Below are positions 15,498 through 23,172 of a stretch of DNA of 30,845 nucleotides, piece by piece. This DNA is from Streptomyces iakyrus. Its GTDB lineage: Bacteria; Actinomycetota; Actinomycetes; Streptomycetales; Streptomycetaceae. Position 1 is the first letter of the stretch. Each line of letters starts with the position of its first letter. The DNA lies in assembly GCF_000717055.1 (NCBI RefSeq), contig NZ_JNXI01000041.1, positions 1 through 30,845 of the forward strand, in the 5' to 3' direction. Made by a program: the position numbers and the translations under genes. The notes under the pieces were generated by a model. The model saw only the letters and a list, made by a program, of their open reading frames with translations, was not told the DNA's origin and searched no databases.

Positions 15498-18035
15498 GTG
15501 AGCCGCTTCGACCCGCGCGGCAAGGTGAACCGGGCGCTGCTGGCCGGTGTGTCCGAGTACGACCACACGGCATCGGACCACCCCCAGGGCGTGAGCGGTC
15601 AGCTCCCGGCCGTGCGGCACAACCGGACGAGACTGGAGGACGCGCTGCGCCGGGGCGGGGTGTTCGGCGCGGGCGAGGTGCGGGCCCTGGCCTCACCGGC
15701 CCCGGACGACTTCACGCGCGAGCTGCGCCGCGTCTGCCACGAGGCCAGAGGGCTGCTGCTGTTCTACTTCGCCGGGCACGCCGTCACCTCCACCTCCGGC
15801 AGCGAACTGCACTTGCAGATGCGCACCGCGCGGGTGCTCACGGGCAACGGGCTGCCCGGCTCGGTGACCTTCAGCGAGGTGCTCGGCGAGCTCGCCGAGA
15901 GCAACGCCGAGCAGGTGGTGGTGATCCTCGACTGCTGCTACGCCGGCAACGCGGCGGGGATCTGGCACCGCTTCGACGACCCGAAGCGCAAGAAGCACAA
16001 GATCCTGCTGCTGATGAGCGTGCAGCCCAACCGCTGCATCCTGGGCGGGGACGCCGACGCGGCGACACCGTTCACCCGCGAAGTCGCGCACGTCCTCGAC
16101 GAGGGCGGCGAGGTGTGGCTCTCCGAGCTGTACACCAGGGTGAAGGAGCGGATGGCGGCGGCGAACTACCGGGCGGAGGACGACGACCCGCAGCGGCCGC
16201 AGGCGCTCGCTCCCCCCTGGAAACGGGAGGCGGACGTCCTGCTCGCGGCGGGGCCGGGGATCGCGGTGGAGCCGCCCGAGCCCGCGCCCGGCGGCCGGTT
16301 CCCGTGGCTCAGGCCTCTGCTCGACCGCGTCCGGAAGACCTTCGCCCGCTCCGGCCGTACCGCGCTGGCGGCTCTGCTCGCCGTGCTGGCCACCGGCGCC
16401 GGCGGCTACGGCATCCTGGCCCTGACCGGCGACTCCGGACCCTGCGCACCGGCCCTGGAAGTGCGCGTCCTCACCGACCCGGACCTGGAGCCGGCGGTGC
16501 GGGCGTCCGCGGACGCCTACGTCACGTCGGACGCCAACACCACCGGCGAGGGCTGCCGGCGCAGCGGCGTCACCGTCTACAGCGCGGGTGCCGCCCACGT
16601 GGTGACCGCCCTGGGTGAGCGTTCCGACCCGTGGCAGCAGCCGCGTGAGGACGTCAACCCGCAGCGGGACATCGGACCGCAGCCGGACGTGTGGATCCCC
16701 GCCACTCGCGCGGACGTCGGCCGGGTCACCGAAGCGCAGTTGGAACGCGTCTTCGCCCGGCTGGAGCCGGACGCCGAGCCGCTCGCGTACTCGCCGGTCG
16801 TACTGGCCGTCCCGAAGGACCTCGAGGCCGGCCTGCCGCCCACCCGGCGGTCGCTGACGGAGCTGGTCGACGCCCTCAAGGAGGCAGAACCCAAGGCCGA
16901 AGTGCGCAGGCCCGACCCCGAGTTCAGCGACTCGGCGCTGCTGGCGACGGTGGGGCTGTACGGCGACGGGTCCGATGTGCGAGGCGCCGAGCAGCGGATC
17001 GCCCGGGCCGGGCGGCCCGAGTCCTCGGCCGTCAGGCTGCTGTGCACGCTGCCCGAGGACGACGCCGCGGACGACCGCAGCGCGGCCCTGGTCCCGGAGT
17101 TCCTGCTCAGGAGTGGTGTCGGCTGCCACTCGGTCATCCGCGCCGAGCGCACCGCTGTCTATCCCGACGACGTACCCGGTCTGGAACCGACGTTCGTGCG
17201 GGTGCGCTGGGAGGGCGGTGACCAGGACGCGCAGGCGCGGGACGACGAGGTGGACCGGTTCCGCGACTGGCTGACGGGCGAGGGCGGCCGGAAGGTGCTC
17301 GGCGAGCACGGGTTCAGGTCCGCCACGGGCGAGCGTGGCCTGCTGGGCGGGAAGGCGGCCGAGTACGGGATGACCCCTTCCGTTCCGCCGGCGGACTCCG
17401 CCGACGCCACACAGCTGGACAGGACACTGGAGCGGTACGGCAACGCGCACGGACCCGGTCGGGTGCTGTACCTCCTCGACAGCTCCGGCTCGATGGCCGG
17501 CCTGTGGGACGGCACCAGCGGCGGCCCCGGCATCCTCCGGCAGACGCTGAAGGGACTCGGCCCGGGGGACGAGTTCGGGGTGTGGGCGGTGCACGGCCTC
17601 AAGGGCCGCACGCACACCGAACTGCTGGACTTCGGCACGCACTCCCGAGCGCAGGCGGAGAAGGCCCTCAAGCCCGGCAACGGAGGCGCCGAAGTGCGGG
17701 ACGCGGAAGCCGATCCGGGCGCCGCCCTGCTGGAAGCGCTGGCCTTCTTGCGGGAGCGCGGTGCCTCCGACGAGCGACCGCAGCTGATCGTGTACCTCAC
17801 CGACGGCGAGGACGACGAGCGCCTGACCGGCGCCCGCCTCAGCGAGGTGGAGAAGCGGGCACGCGCATCGGGGGTGCCCGTGGTCATGGTGACGCTCAAC
17901 AGCGGGGGCTGCGACCGGGACCGTCCCGGCACGCGCGTCGCGGAGGCCGCCCAGGGCCGCTGCCTGGACGCCGGGGACGACCTCGTGCCCGCGCTGCGCG
18001 ACGAGGTCGCCCGCACCGGAACGGGGGAGGAATGA
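15498..18035 (+). CDS. Transmembrane caspase with solute-binding and VWA ectodomain
   Basis: An 845-residue multidomain protein. Residues about 10-250 form a caspase (peptidase C14) domain with catalytic His94 in LLFYFAGH and Cys147 in VVILDCCYAGN. Residues 286-309 form one membrane helix preceded by basic residues (RVRKTFARSGR), which puts the caspase in the cytoplasm. After it come a periplasmic-binding-type domain (about 318-612: EVRVLTDPDLEPAVRASADAY, PDVWIPATRAD, LAYSPVVLAVPKDLEAG) and a VWA domain (about 654-840) with MIDAS DSSGS (661-665). The ectodomain has six cysteines (316, 353, 516, 543, 805, 822), consistent with disulfides outside the cell. GTG 15498 follows GGGGAG. Likely a ligand-sensing protease; its target is unknown. 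The stop overlaps the next gene by four bases. Confidence 0.9.
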   Translation: MSRFDPRGKVNRALLAGVSEYDHTASDHPQGVSGQLPAVRHNRTRLEDALRRGGVFGAGEVRALASPAPDDFTRELRRVCHEARGLLLFYFAGHAVTSTSGSELHLQMRTARVLTGNGLPGSVTFSEVLGELAESNAEQVVVILDCCYAGNAAGIWHRFDDPKRKKHKILLLMSVQPNRCILGGDADAATPFTREVAHVLDEGGEVWLSELYTRVKERMAAANYRAEDDDPQRPQALAPPWKREADVLLAAGPGIAVEPPEPAPGGRFPWLRPLLDRVRKTFARSGRTALAALLAVLATGAGGYGILALTGDSGPCAPALEVRVLTDPDLEPAVRASADAYVTSDANTTGEGCRRSGVTVYSAGAAHVVTALGERSDPWQQPREDVNPQRDIGPQPDVWIPATRADVGRVTEAQLERVFARLEPDAEPLAYSPVVLAVPKDLEAGLPPTRRSLTELVDALKEAEPKAEVRRPDPEFSDSALLATVGLYGDGSDVRGAEQRIARAGRPESSAVRLLCTLPEDDAADDRSAALVPEFLLRSGVGCHSVIRAERTAVYPDDVPGLEPTFVRVRWEGGDQDAQARDDEVDRFRDWLTGEGGRKVLGEHGFRSATGERGLLGGKAAEYGMTPSVPPADSADATQLDRTLERYGNAHGPGRVLYLLDSSGSMAGLWDGTSGGPGILRQTLKGLGPGDEFGVWAVHGLKGRTHTELLDFGTHSRAQAEKALKPGNGGAEVRDAEADPGAALLEALAFLRERGASDERPQLIVYLTDGEDDERLTGARLSEVEKRARASGVPVVMVTLNSGGCDRDRPGTRVAEAAQGRCLDAGDDLVPALRDEVARTGTGEE

Positions 18036-19435
18036 TGGCCCGACGCCTGCCGGCCGCCGCACTGGCGGTGCTGTCCCTGCTGGCCCTGACCGCCTGCACC
18101 GGCGGTGACGTGCGGGACGAGCCGACGGCGACGGCCGACGACAGCCGCCGGATCGTGGTGGCCAGCGGCCAGGACGTCACCGGCAAGAACGGCATACGGC
18201 AGCAGCTCATCGACGCCTGGAACGCCGAGGAGGGGCCGCAGGGCTACGAGGCCCGCCTGGTGGAACTGCCCGGCTCCGCCGACCAGCAGCGCAGCCAGCT
18301 GCTCGGCGCCCTCCAGTCGGGCAGCGCCGACTACGACGTGGTGAACCTGGACGTCACCTGGGTCCCCGAGTTCGCCGCCGCGGGCCTGATCCGCCCGCTG
18401 AGCGACGCGGCCGTCAGGGCGCCCGACGACATCATCCCCTCCGTCGACAGCACCTCGTACTGGGACGGCAAGCGGTACGCGGTCCCCTTCAACAGCGACG
18501 CCGGCCTGCTGTACTACCGCAAGGAACATCTGCGAAAGGCCGGTGTCTCCCGGACCGACCTCGGCGACGACGAGATGACCTGGGACCAGCTGCGGCGCAT
18601 GTTCGACGCGGTGAACGGCGGCACCCAGGCGGACTGGACCACCCAGCTCGCCGCCTACGAGGGCCGGACGGTCAACGCGATCGAGGCGTTCGCCTCGGCC
18701 GTACCCGGCTTCGAACTGACCGACGCGGACGGGCGGTACGCAGCCGACGAGGACCAGCTGACGGCCGGCGTGACCGAACTCCGCGAGCGCACGGTGTCGC
18801 CGTACACCCTCAAGGAGGCCTCCACGTCCCGCGAGGCCGAATCGCTCAGCGCCTTCGCGGAGGGCCGGACGACATTCCTGCGGCACTGGCCGTACGTCTA
18901 CCCGACCTTGTACGAGGCCTTCAAGGGGGACCTCGGGGTGGCCCGGCTGCCCGGCAAGGCCGTGCTCGGCGGCCAGAACCTGGCCGTCACCTCGTCCACG
19001 TCCGAGCGGCGGGCCGCGAAGGCCGCCGAGCTGATCGCGTTCCTCACCGACCCCGACAGCGAACGCTGCCTGCTGCGCGCAGGGTTCGCCGCGACCCGCG
19101 TCTCCGCCTACCAGGTGGCGGGCACCGCCCCGGAATGCCGGCACGCTCGCGCGTACGCCGAGGGCCCCTCGGCGTCCCCGACGGGGGAGAGCGCCGCGCA
19201 TACGGCGCCCGACCAGCTCGCAGGAGGACTCAGCTACTCCCGCGCCATCCTGCTGCCGGCCCTGCGCAAGGCGGTCCACCGCCCGCGCACGCCCCTGTAC
19301 GGCGCGGTCACCCAAACCCTCATCACCGAACTGGACGCCCTGTACGGCCCAAGGGCAGAGGCGGACCCGCCGACGGACGCGGAGTTGGCGAAGCGCTTGC
19401 ACGAGGCATTGCGCAAGGTCTTGTCCAACCAGTGA
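18032..19435 (+). CDS. Extracellular solute-binding lipoprotein linked to the caspase
   Basis: A 467-residue lipoprotein. The signal peptide MMARRLPAAALAVLSLLALTAC has a lipobox with Cys22. The mature part has the type II solute-binding fold of sugar ABC receptors (SBP_bac_1): VNLDVTWVPEFAAAGLIRPL, KRYAVPFNSDAGLLYYRKEHLRKAG, TWDQLRRMFDAV, FLRHWPYVYPTLYEAF, LGGQNLAVTSSTSERRAAKAAELIAFL. The start ATG overlaps the caspase stop (ATGA), with GGGGGAGGA upstream, so the two are translationally coupled. No permease or ATPase gene is adjacent, and the caspase ectodomain has a related fold. It therefore probably presents a ligand to, or senses with, the membrane caspase rather than feeding a transporter. 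It ends three bases before the stop of the convergent secreted peptide gene. Confidence 0.9.
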   Translation: MMARRLPAAALAVLSLLALTACTGGDVRDEPTATADDSRRIVVASGQDVTGKNGIRQQLIDAWNAEEGPQGYEARLVELPGSADQQRSQLLGALQSGSADYDVVNLDVTWVPEFAAAGLIRPLSDAAVRAPDDIIPSVDSTSYWDGKRYAVPFNSDAGLLYYRKEHLRKAGVSRTDLGDDEMTWDQLRRMFDAVNGGTQADWTTQLAAYEGRTVNAIEAFASAVPGFELTDADGRYAADEDQLTAGVTELRERTVSPYTLKEASTSREAESLSAFAEGRTTFLRHWPYVYPTLYEAFKGDLGVARLPGKAVLGGQNLAVTSSTSERRAAKAAELIAFLTDPDSERCLLRAGFAATRVSAYQVAGTAPECRHARAYAEGPSASPTGESAAHTAPDQLAGGLSYSRAILLPALRKAVHRPRTPLYGAVTQTLITELDALYGPRAEADPPTDAELAKRLHEALRKVLSNQ

Positions 19436-19438
19436 AGT

Positions 19439-19615
19439 TCAGCTGACGTAGCGCTGCACCAGGTGCGGCTCCGCATTGACCGTCTGGGGGGCCTGCTGGG
19501 CTTCCACGGCTCTGGCCGGTCCCGCGTTCGCCGCCAGCAGCAGCGTCGTGACGGCGACCACGGCGGCGGTGAAGCCTCTGGCGTACCGCTCGGCGGTGCG
19601 TGTGCGCATCGGCAC
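19439..19615 (-). CDS. Small secreted peptide, candidate signalling pre-peptide
   Basis: An uncatalogued short gene of 56-58 codons. From ATG 19609 it reads MRTRTAERYARG, then a hydrophobic core FTAAVVAVTTLLLAANAG, then PARA followed by VEAQ, a textbook signal-peptidase I site after residue 34 (ATG numbering). The predicted mature peptide is only 22 residues, Gln-rich, ending HLVQRYVS. GTG 19615 is the better start because GCGAGG lies five bases upstream; ATG 19609 is possible. It is divergent from an XRE-TPR regulator across a short region of TTAA-rich inverted repeats. It has the size and layout of pre-pro-peptides of RRNPP quorum sensing, but it could also be an unrelated small secreted protein. 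No cysteines or lantibiotic features. Confidence 0.7.
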   Translation of the reverse strand: MPMRTRTAERYARGFTAAVVAVTTLLLAANAGPARAVEAQQAPQTVNAEPHLVQRYVS

Positions 19616-19653
19616 GGCGACCTCGCAACTGGGGCGGCGACTACGGCGGCAGT

Positions 19654-19696
19654 GTGTTAAACGAATTCAACAACCTGGCTTAACACTCCGTTTAAC
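19654..19696. promoter_or_regulatory. Nested inverted repeats in the peptide/XRE-TPR divergent promoter
   Basis: GTGTTAA (19654-19660) pairs with TTAACAC (19680-19686), and GTTAAACG (19656-19663) pairs with CGTTTAAC (19689-19696). This AT-rich block is unusual in such GC-rich DNA. It supplies possible -10/-35 elements in both directions (for example TTCAAC 19667-19672 and TTTAAC 19691-19696 for the plus strand). It is a likely operator for the XRE regulator. Confidence 0.6.
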
Positions 19697-19743
19697 CTAG
19701 GGGCAGTTCAGGTCGAACGGCAAGAGGGGCAAGGGGAGTTGGC

Positions 19744-21087
19744 GTGGGGGAGCGTGACGATCCGGGGACCATCGGGCGCCGGGTGCAACGGTTGCGTGTG
19801 GAACGCGGGCTGACCCAGCGCCAGTTGGCGGAACCCGTGTACACACCGGCCTACATCTCCACCCTGGAGTCGGGCCGGGTACGCCCCTCCGACGACGCCC
19901 TGCGGCACCTCGCGGACCGGCTCGGCGTCGCCTTCGACGAGCTGGCCAGCGGCCACTCCGCGCGGCTCGTGACCGAGCTGCGGCTGCGGCTGACCGAGGC
20001 CCAGCGGACCCTCGCCGTCGGGGAGACGGAGGCGGCGGCCGGGCAGTACGCCGGGCTGCTCGCCGAGGCGGAGACGCACGCTCTGGCCGCGGAGCGGTCC
20101 GCCGCCCTGCTCGGCCTCGGTGAGTGCGCCCTGGAGACGGGCGAGCTCGTGGCGGGCCGGCAGTACTTCGAGCAGGCCGAGGAGTGCCTGGCCGGCGCGC
20201 CGCTGCCCGCCCGTGTCCCGGCCCTGCGCGGCCGGGCCGTCGCGCACTACCTCGCCGGTGAACTCCGCTACGCCGTCTACCTGCTGGAGACGGCCCTCGA
20301 CGAACTGAACCGCGGCGGCCTGCACGACCCGGACGCCCTGCTGCTGCTCTACGCCAGCGCCATCGGCCCGTACATGGACATGGGCGCGCACGCCCGGGCC
20401 GCCCAGGCCGCCGAGTTCGCCCTGGCCCTCGCCCCGCAGTCCGGCGACCCCGCCCTGGTCGCCCGCATGCACCGGTCCGTCGCCCGCACCCTGGTCGCCG
20501 AGGGCCGTCTCGCCGAGGCCGACGCCTCCCTGGCCAAGGCCGCCGAGCTGTACCGGGGCCTGCAGATCCGCACCGAACTCGCCAACTGCCACTGGATGCG
20601 CGGCTACGTCTACGCCCAGGACGGGCAGCTGGAGCGGGCGGAGGCCGAGCTGCGGGAGGCCCTCGGCATGCTGTCGGCCAAGCGCGCCGCGCTCTACAGC
20701 AGCCAGGTCGCCGTCGAGCTGGCCGACGTGCTGCACCGGCGGGGCAGGTCCGACGAGGCGGCGGCCCTGCTGCACGACGTCCTCGGGCACCTGTCGCCCG
20801 AGCGCGGCGCCGTCCACTCCGCCGCGGCGCACCGGCTGCTCGGCATCATCGCCGAGGACGCCCGCCGCACGGAGGAGGCCGAGGAGCACTACGTCCGCGC
20901 CCTGAGCCTGCTGGAGCGGGCCGGTGCCGCCGGTGACCTGGCCGACCTGTGCCGGCTGCTGGGCGACCTGCTGCGGCGGACCGGGCGGGTGGAGGCCGCC
21001 CTGGACGCCTACCGGACGGGCCTCGGGCACCGCACGGCCCCCGGCACCACCACCCTCGGGCCCGCGCCCGCACAGCCCCCTCTCTGA
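19744..21087 (+). CDS. XRE-family HTH regulator with TPR repeats (RRNPP-like)
   Basis: A 447-residue regulator. Residues 9-66 are an XRE/Cro-type helix-turn-helix (IGRRVQRLRVERGLTQRQLA, YISTLESGRVRPSDDALRHLADRLGV). From about 70 to 430 the protein is a continuous array of tetratricopeptide-like helix pairs (for example QYAGLLAEAETHALAAERS, EAAALLHDVLGHLSPERGAVHSAA, EEHYVRALSLLERAG). HTH plus TPR is the architecture of peptide-sensing RRNPP regulators, though many Streptomyces proteins with this layout have no known ligand. GTG 19744 follows AAGGGGAG by seven bases. It is divergent from the tiny secreted-peptide gene, with shared inverted repeats between, suggesting it controls that gene and itself. 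Confidence 0.9.
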   Translation: MGERDDPGTIGRRVQRLRVERGLTQRQLAEPVYTPAYISTLESGRVRPSDDALRHLADRLGVAFDELASGHSARLVTELRLRLTEAQRTLAVGETEAAAGQYAGLLAEAETHALAAERSAALLGLGECALETGELVAGRQYFEQAEECLAGAPLPARVPALRGRAVAHYLAGELRYAVYLLETALDELNRGGLHDPDALLLLYASAIGPYMDMGAHARAAQAAEFALALAPQSGDPALVARMHRSVARTLVAEGRLAEADASLAKAAELYRGLQIRTELANCHWMRGYVYAQDGQLERAEAELREALGMLSAKRAALYSSQVAVELADVLHRRGRSDEAAALLHDVLGHLSPERGAVHSAAAHRLLGIIAEDARRTEEAEEHYVRALSLLERAGAAGDLADLCRLLGDLLRRTGRVEAALDAYRTGLGHRTAPGTTTLGPAPAQPPL

Positions 21088-21101
21088 GAAAGCAGGGCCC
21101 T

Positions 21102-21115
21102 CGCACGGCCGTGCG
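21102..21115. promoter_or_regulatory. Perfect 14-base palindrome before the permease gene
   Basis: CGCACGGCCGTGCG lies between the XRE-TPR stop and the permease start. It has no loop, so it is more likely an operator-type dyad than a terminator; function unknown. Confidence 0.35.
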
Positions 21116-21136
21116 GGTTAGCCTCCCACCCGGGAT

Positions 21137-22180
21137 GTGAACGACCGGGGCGGGCGCGTGGAGAACCAACGGACGGAGAGCCGACGGACGGCGGCCGACG
21201 GCATACGGCTGGGCCTGCGGGCCCTGGTGTACGCCGTCCTCGGCGGTGCCGCGCTGCTCGCCATCGCGACGGTGGCGTCGGTGCTCGGGCCCGTGCTGGC
21301 GCTCGACCTCTACACTCCGCCGGTCGCGGCCTGGTGGACGGTGTTCACCGCCATCACCGTGCAGGGCGTGCCGTTCCTGCTGCTGGGCACGCTCGTGTCG
21401 GCGGCGATCGGGGCGTTCGTGCCCGAGCGGGTCTTCCAGCGGTTGCTGCCCCGCCGCACGGTGCTCGCCGTACCGGTCGCCGGGGCCGCCGGGGTCGTGC
21501 TGCCCGGCTGCGAGTGCGCGTCCGTGCCGGTGGCGGGAAGCCTGATGCGGCGGGGTGTCGTGCCGGCGGCCGCGCTCGCCTTCCTGCTGTCGGCGCCCGC
21601 GATCAACCCCGTGGTCCTGGTGGCGACCTCGATCGCCTTCCCGGGGCAGCCGGAGATGGTCCTCGGCCGGCTGCTCGCCTCGCTCGGCACGGCCGTGGTG
21701 ATGGGCTGGCTGTGGGCCCGGTTCGGGCGGGAGGAGTGGCTGCGGCTGCCGAAGCGGAGCGGCGGGCGGGCCCCGGGCGGCGGCCCGCGCGCCTTCGTCT
21801 CCGGGCTGCAGCACGACTTCCTGCACGCGGGCGGCTTCCTCGTCGTCGGGGCGGCGGCCGCGGCGACCTTCGACATCGTCGTGCCGCGGTCGCTGCTGGA
21901 GGTGTTCACCGGGTCCGCCTGGCTGTCGGTGCTGCTGCTCGCCCTGCTCGCGGTCGTGCTGTGCGTGTGCAGCGAGGCCGACGCCTTCGTGGCGGCATCG
22001 CTGAGCGGCTTCTCCCCGACCGCGCGCCTGGCGTTCATGGTGGTCGGGCCGATGGTCGACCTGAAGCTGATCGCGCTGCAGACGGGCACGTTCGGCAGGG
22101 TCTTCGCGGTGCGGTTCTCGGCGGCTACCTGGGTGGTCGCCGTGACGAGCAGCGTCCTGGTGGGGTGGTGGCTGCTGTGA
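21137..22180 (+). CDS. DUF318 (ArsP-type) permease
   Basis: A 347-residue integral membrane protein with about eight helices. The family signature is VLPGCECASVPVAGSLMRRG (cysteines within the conserved GCECxSVP motif), followed by LAFLLSAPAINPVVLVATSIAF and, in the second half, LLLALLAVVLCVCSEADAFVAASL and VVGPMVDLKLIALQTGTFG. DUF318 permeases are linked to arsenic or divalent-metal/oxyanion export; the substrate here is unknown. GTG 21137 is the start given; an in-frame GTG at 21158 would shorten it by seven residues, and neither has a strong ribosome site. The stop overlaps the start of the TIGR03943 gene (GTGA), so the two form a coupled pair. Confidence 0.88.
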   Translation: MNDRGGRVENQRTESRRTAADGIRLGLRALVYAVLGGAALLAIATVASVLGPVLALDLYTPPVAAWWTVFTAITVQGVPFLLLGTLVSAAIGAFVPERVFQRLLPRRTVLAVPVAGAAGVVLPGCECASVPVAGSLMRRGVVPAAALAFLLSAPAINPVVLVATSIAFPGQPEMVLGRLLASLGTAVVMGWLWARFGREEWLRLPKRSGGRAPGGGPRAFVSGLQHDFLHAGGFLVVGAAAAATFDIVVPRSLLEVFTGSAWLSVLLLALLAVVLCVCSEADAFVAASLSGFSPTARLAFMVVGPMVDLKLIALQTGTFGRVFAVRFSAATWVVAVTSSVLVGWWLL

Positions 22181-22974
22181 GGCGCTACGGACCGGCGGCG
22201 CTGCTCGCGCTCGTGGGCACGGCGATCCTGCGCGTGTCCCTCTTCAGCGACCTCTACCTGCGCTACGTGCAGGCGGGGCTGCGGCCGTACCTGGTGGTGT
22301 CCGGGGCGGCGCTGGTGCTGCTGGGCGTGGCGGTGGCGGTGGTGACGAACAGGGCGGACGAGGAGCCCGGAGACGGGGACGACGAAGGCCACGCAGGGCA
22401 CGGAGACGGGGACGACGAAGGCCACGCAGGGCACGGAGACGGGGACGACGAAGGCCACGCAGGGCACGGTCACGGCCCCGGCGGGCCCCGGGTCGCCTGG
22501 TTCCTCACGTTCCCCGCCCTGGCCCTCCTGCTGTTCCCGCCGCCCGCCCTCGGCTCCTACAGCGCGGAGCGCGAGGCGGCGCAGCGTGCCGCCCGGGGCG
22601 TCGGCACCTTCGCGGCCCTGCCGTCCGGGAACCCGGTCGACCTCACCCTCGGGGAGTTCGGCTCCCGGGCGGTCTACGACAGCGGCCGCTCCCTCCAGGG
22701 CCGTACGGTCCGGCTCACCGGCTTCGTCACCCGGGGCGGCGGGGGCACCTGGTACGTCACCCGCCTCCTCGTCTCCTGCTGCGCCGCCGACGCCACGACC
22801 GCCAAGGCCGAGGTGCGCGGCGCGCAGGCCCCGCCGGTCGACACGTGGGTGACGGTCACCGGTACGTGGCACCCCGAGGGCGGGCTCGGCGCGGACGCCG
22901 CATGGCCACCGGTCGTCGACGCCCGCACCGTGCGGCAGGTGCCGCAGCCGGACAGCCCGTACGAGAAACGCTGA
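22177..22974 (+). CDS. TIGR03943-family putative permease subunit with His/Asp repeat
   Basis: A 265-residue partner of the DUF318 permease. Two N-terminal helices (YGPAALLALVGTAILRVSL, YLVVSGAALVLLGVAVAVV) are followed by a metal-binding-looking loop of three exact GDGDDEGHAGH units, another helix (FLTFPALALLLFPPPALG), and a soluble C-terminal domain with VRLTGFVTRG, YVTRLLVSCCAADA (Cys pair) and VDTWVTVTGTW. This permease-TIGR03943 pairing is standard in actinobacteria. GTG 22177 overlaps the upstream stop by four bases. The His/Asp/Glu loop may bind a divalent metal and sits between membrane helices. Confidence 0.88.
   Translation: MRRYGPAALLALVGTAILRVSLFSDLYLRYVQAGLRPYLVVSGAALVLLGVAVAVVTNRADEEPGDGDDEGHAGHGDGDDEGHAGHGDGDDEGHAGHGHGPGGPRVAWFLTFPALALLLFPPPALGSYSAEREAAQRAARGVGTFAALPSGNPVDLTLGEFGSRAVYDSGRSLQGRTVRLTGFVTRGGGGTWYVTRLLVSCCAADATTAKAEVRGAQAPPVDTWVTVTGTWHPEGGLGADAAWPPVVDARTVRQVPQPDSPYEKR
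22369..22467 (+). repeat. 33-base tandem repeat, three identical copies, in frame
   Basis: Three head-to-tail copies (22369-22401, 22402-22434, 22435-22467) with no base differences, each coding GDGDDEGHAGH. Exact identity at the DNA level points to a recent expansion, and copy number probably varies among strains. Confidence 0.95.
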
Positions 22975-23007
22975 GGCCGTACCCCCGGGCGAGCGCCCCG
23001 CTCAGGG

Positions 23008-23032
23008 GTTTCGGCCCTTCCGCCACGGGTAG
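23008..23032 (+). promoter_or_regulatory. Sigma-B-like promoter upstream of the GAF-ANTAR gene
   Basis: GTTT (23008-23011), a 15-base spacer, then GGGTAG (23027-23032), close to the Streptomyces SigB-family pattern GNNT-N14-16-GGGTAY. The last base departs from the preferred C/T. The coding start is 140 bases downstream, leaving a long leader. Confidence 0.55.
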
Positions 23033-23172
23033 TCGGGGCACCTCCGGGAGGGCCTGAAGGGGCGATCCGGGCAGGTGCGGAGACCGGTCGCACGACGGCC
23101 CGGCCGTTCGACCGGCGGGGCGGCCCCGGAAACGGCGACGACACAAGCCGCGGTGTGAAGGAGGCGGTGGCC

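Noticed and set aside
15693..18062. Long minus-strand open frame opposite the caspase gene
   Set aside because: Typical high-GC antisense shadow. The plus strand has clear domains, catalytic motifs and coupled starts.
18032..19435. Part of a sugar ABC transporter operon
   Set aside because: No permease or ATPase gene lies on either side; the gene is coupled to the caspase instead.
21088..21136. Zur box before the DUF318 permease
   Set aside because: The DUF318/TIGR03943 pair made zinc regulation worth checking, but no TGAAAATNATTTTCA-like palindrome is present; only an unrelated GC palindrome.
22369..22467. CRISPR array
   Set aside because: The three 33-base units are contiguous with no spacers and are in frame within a gene.
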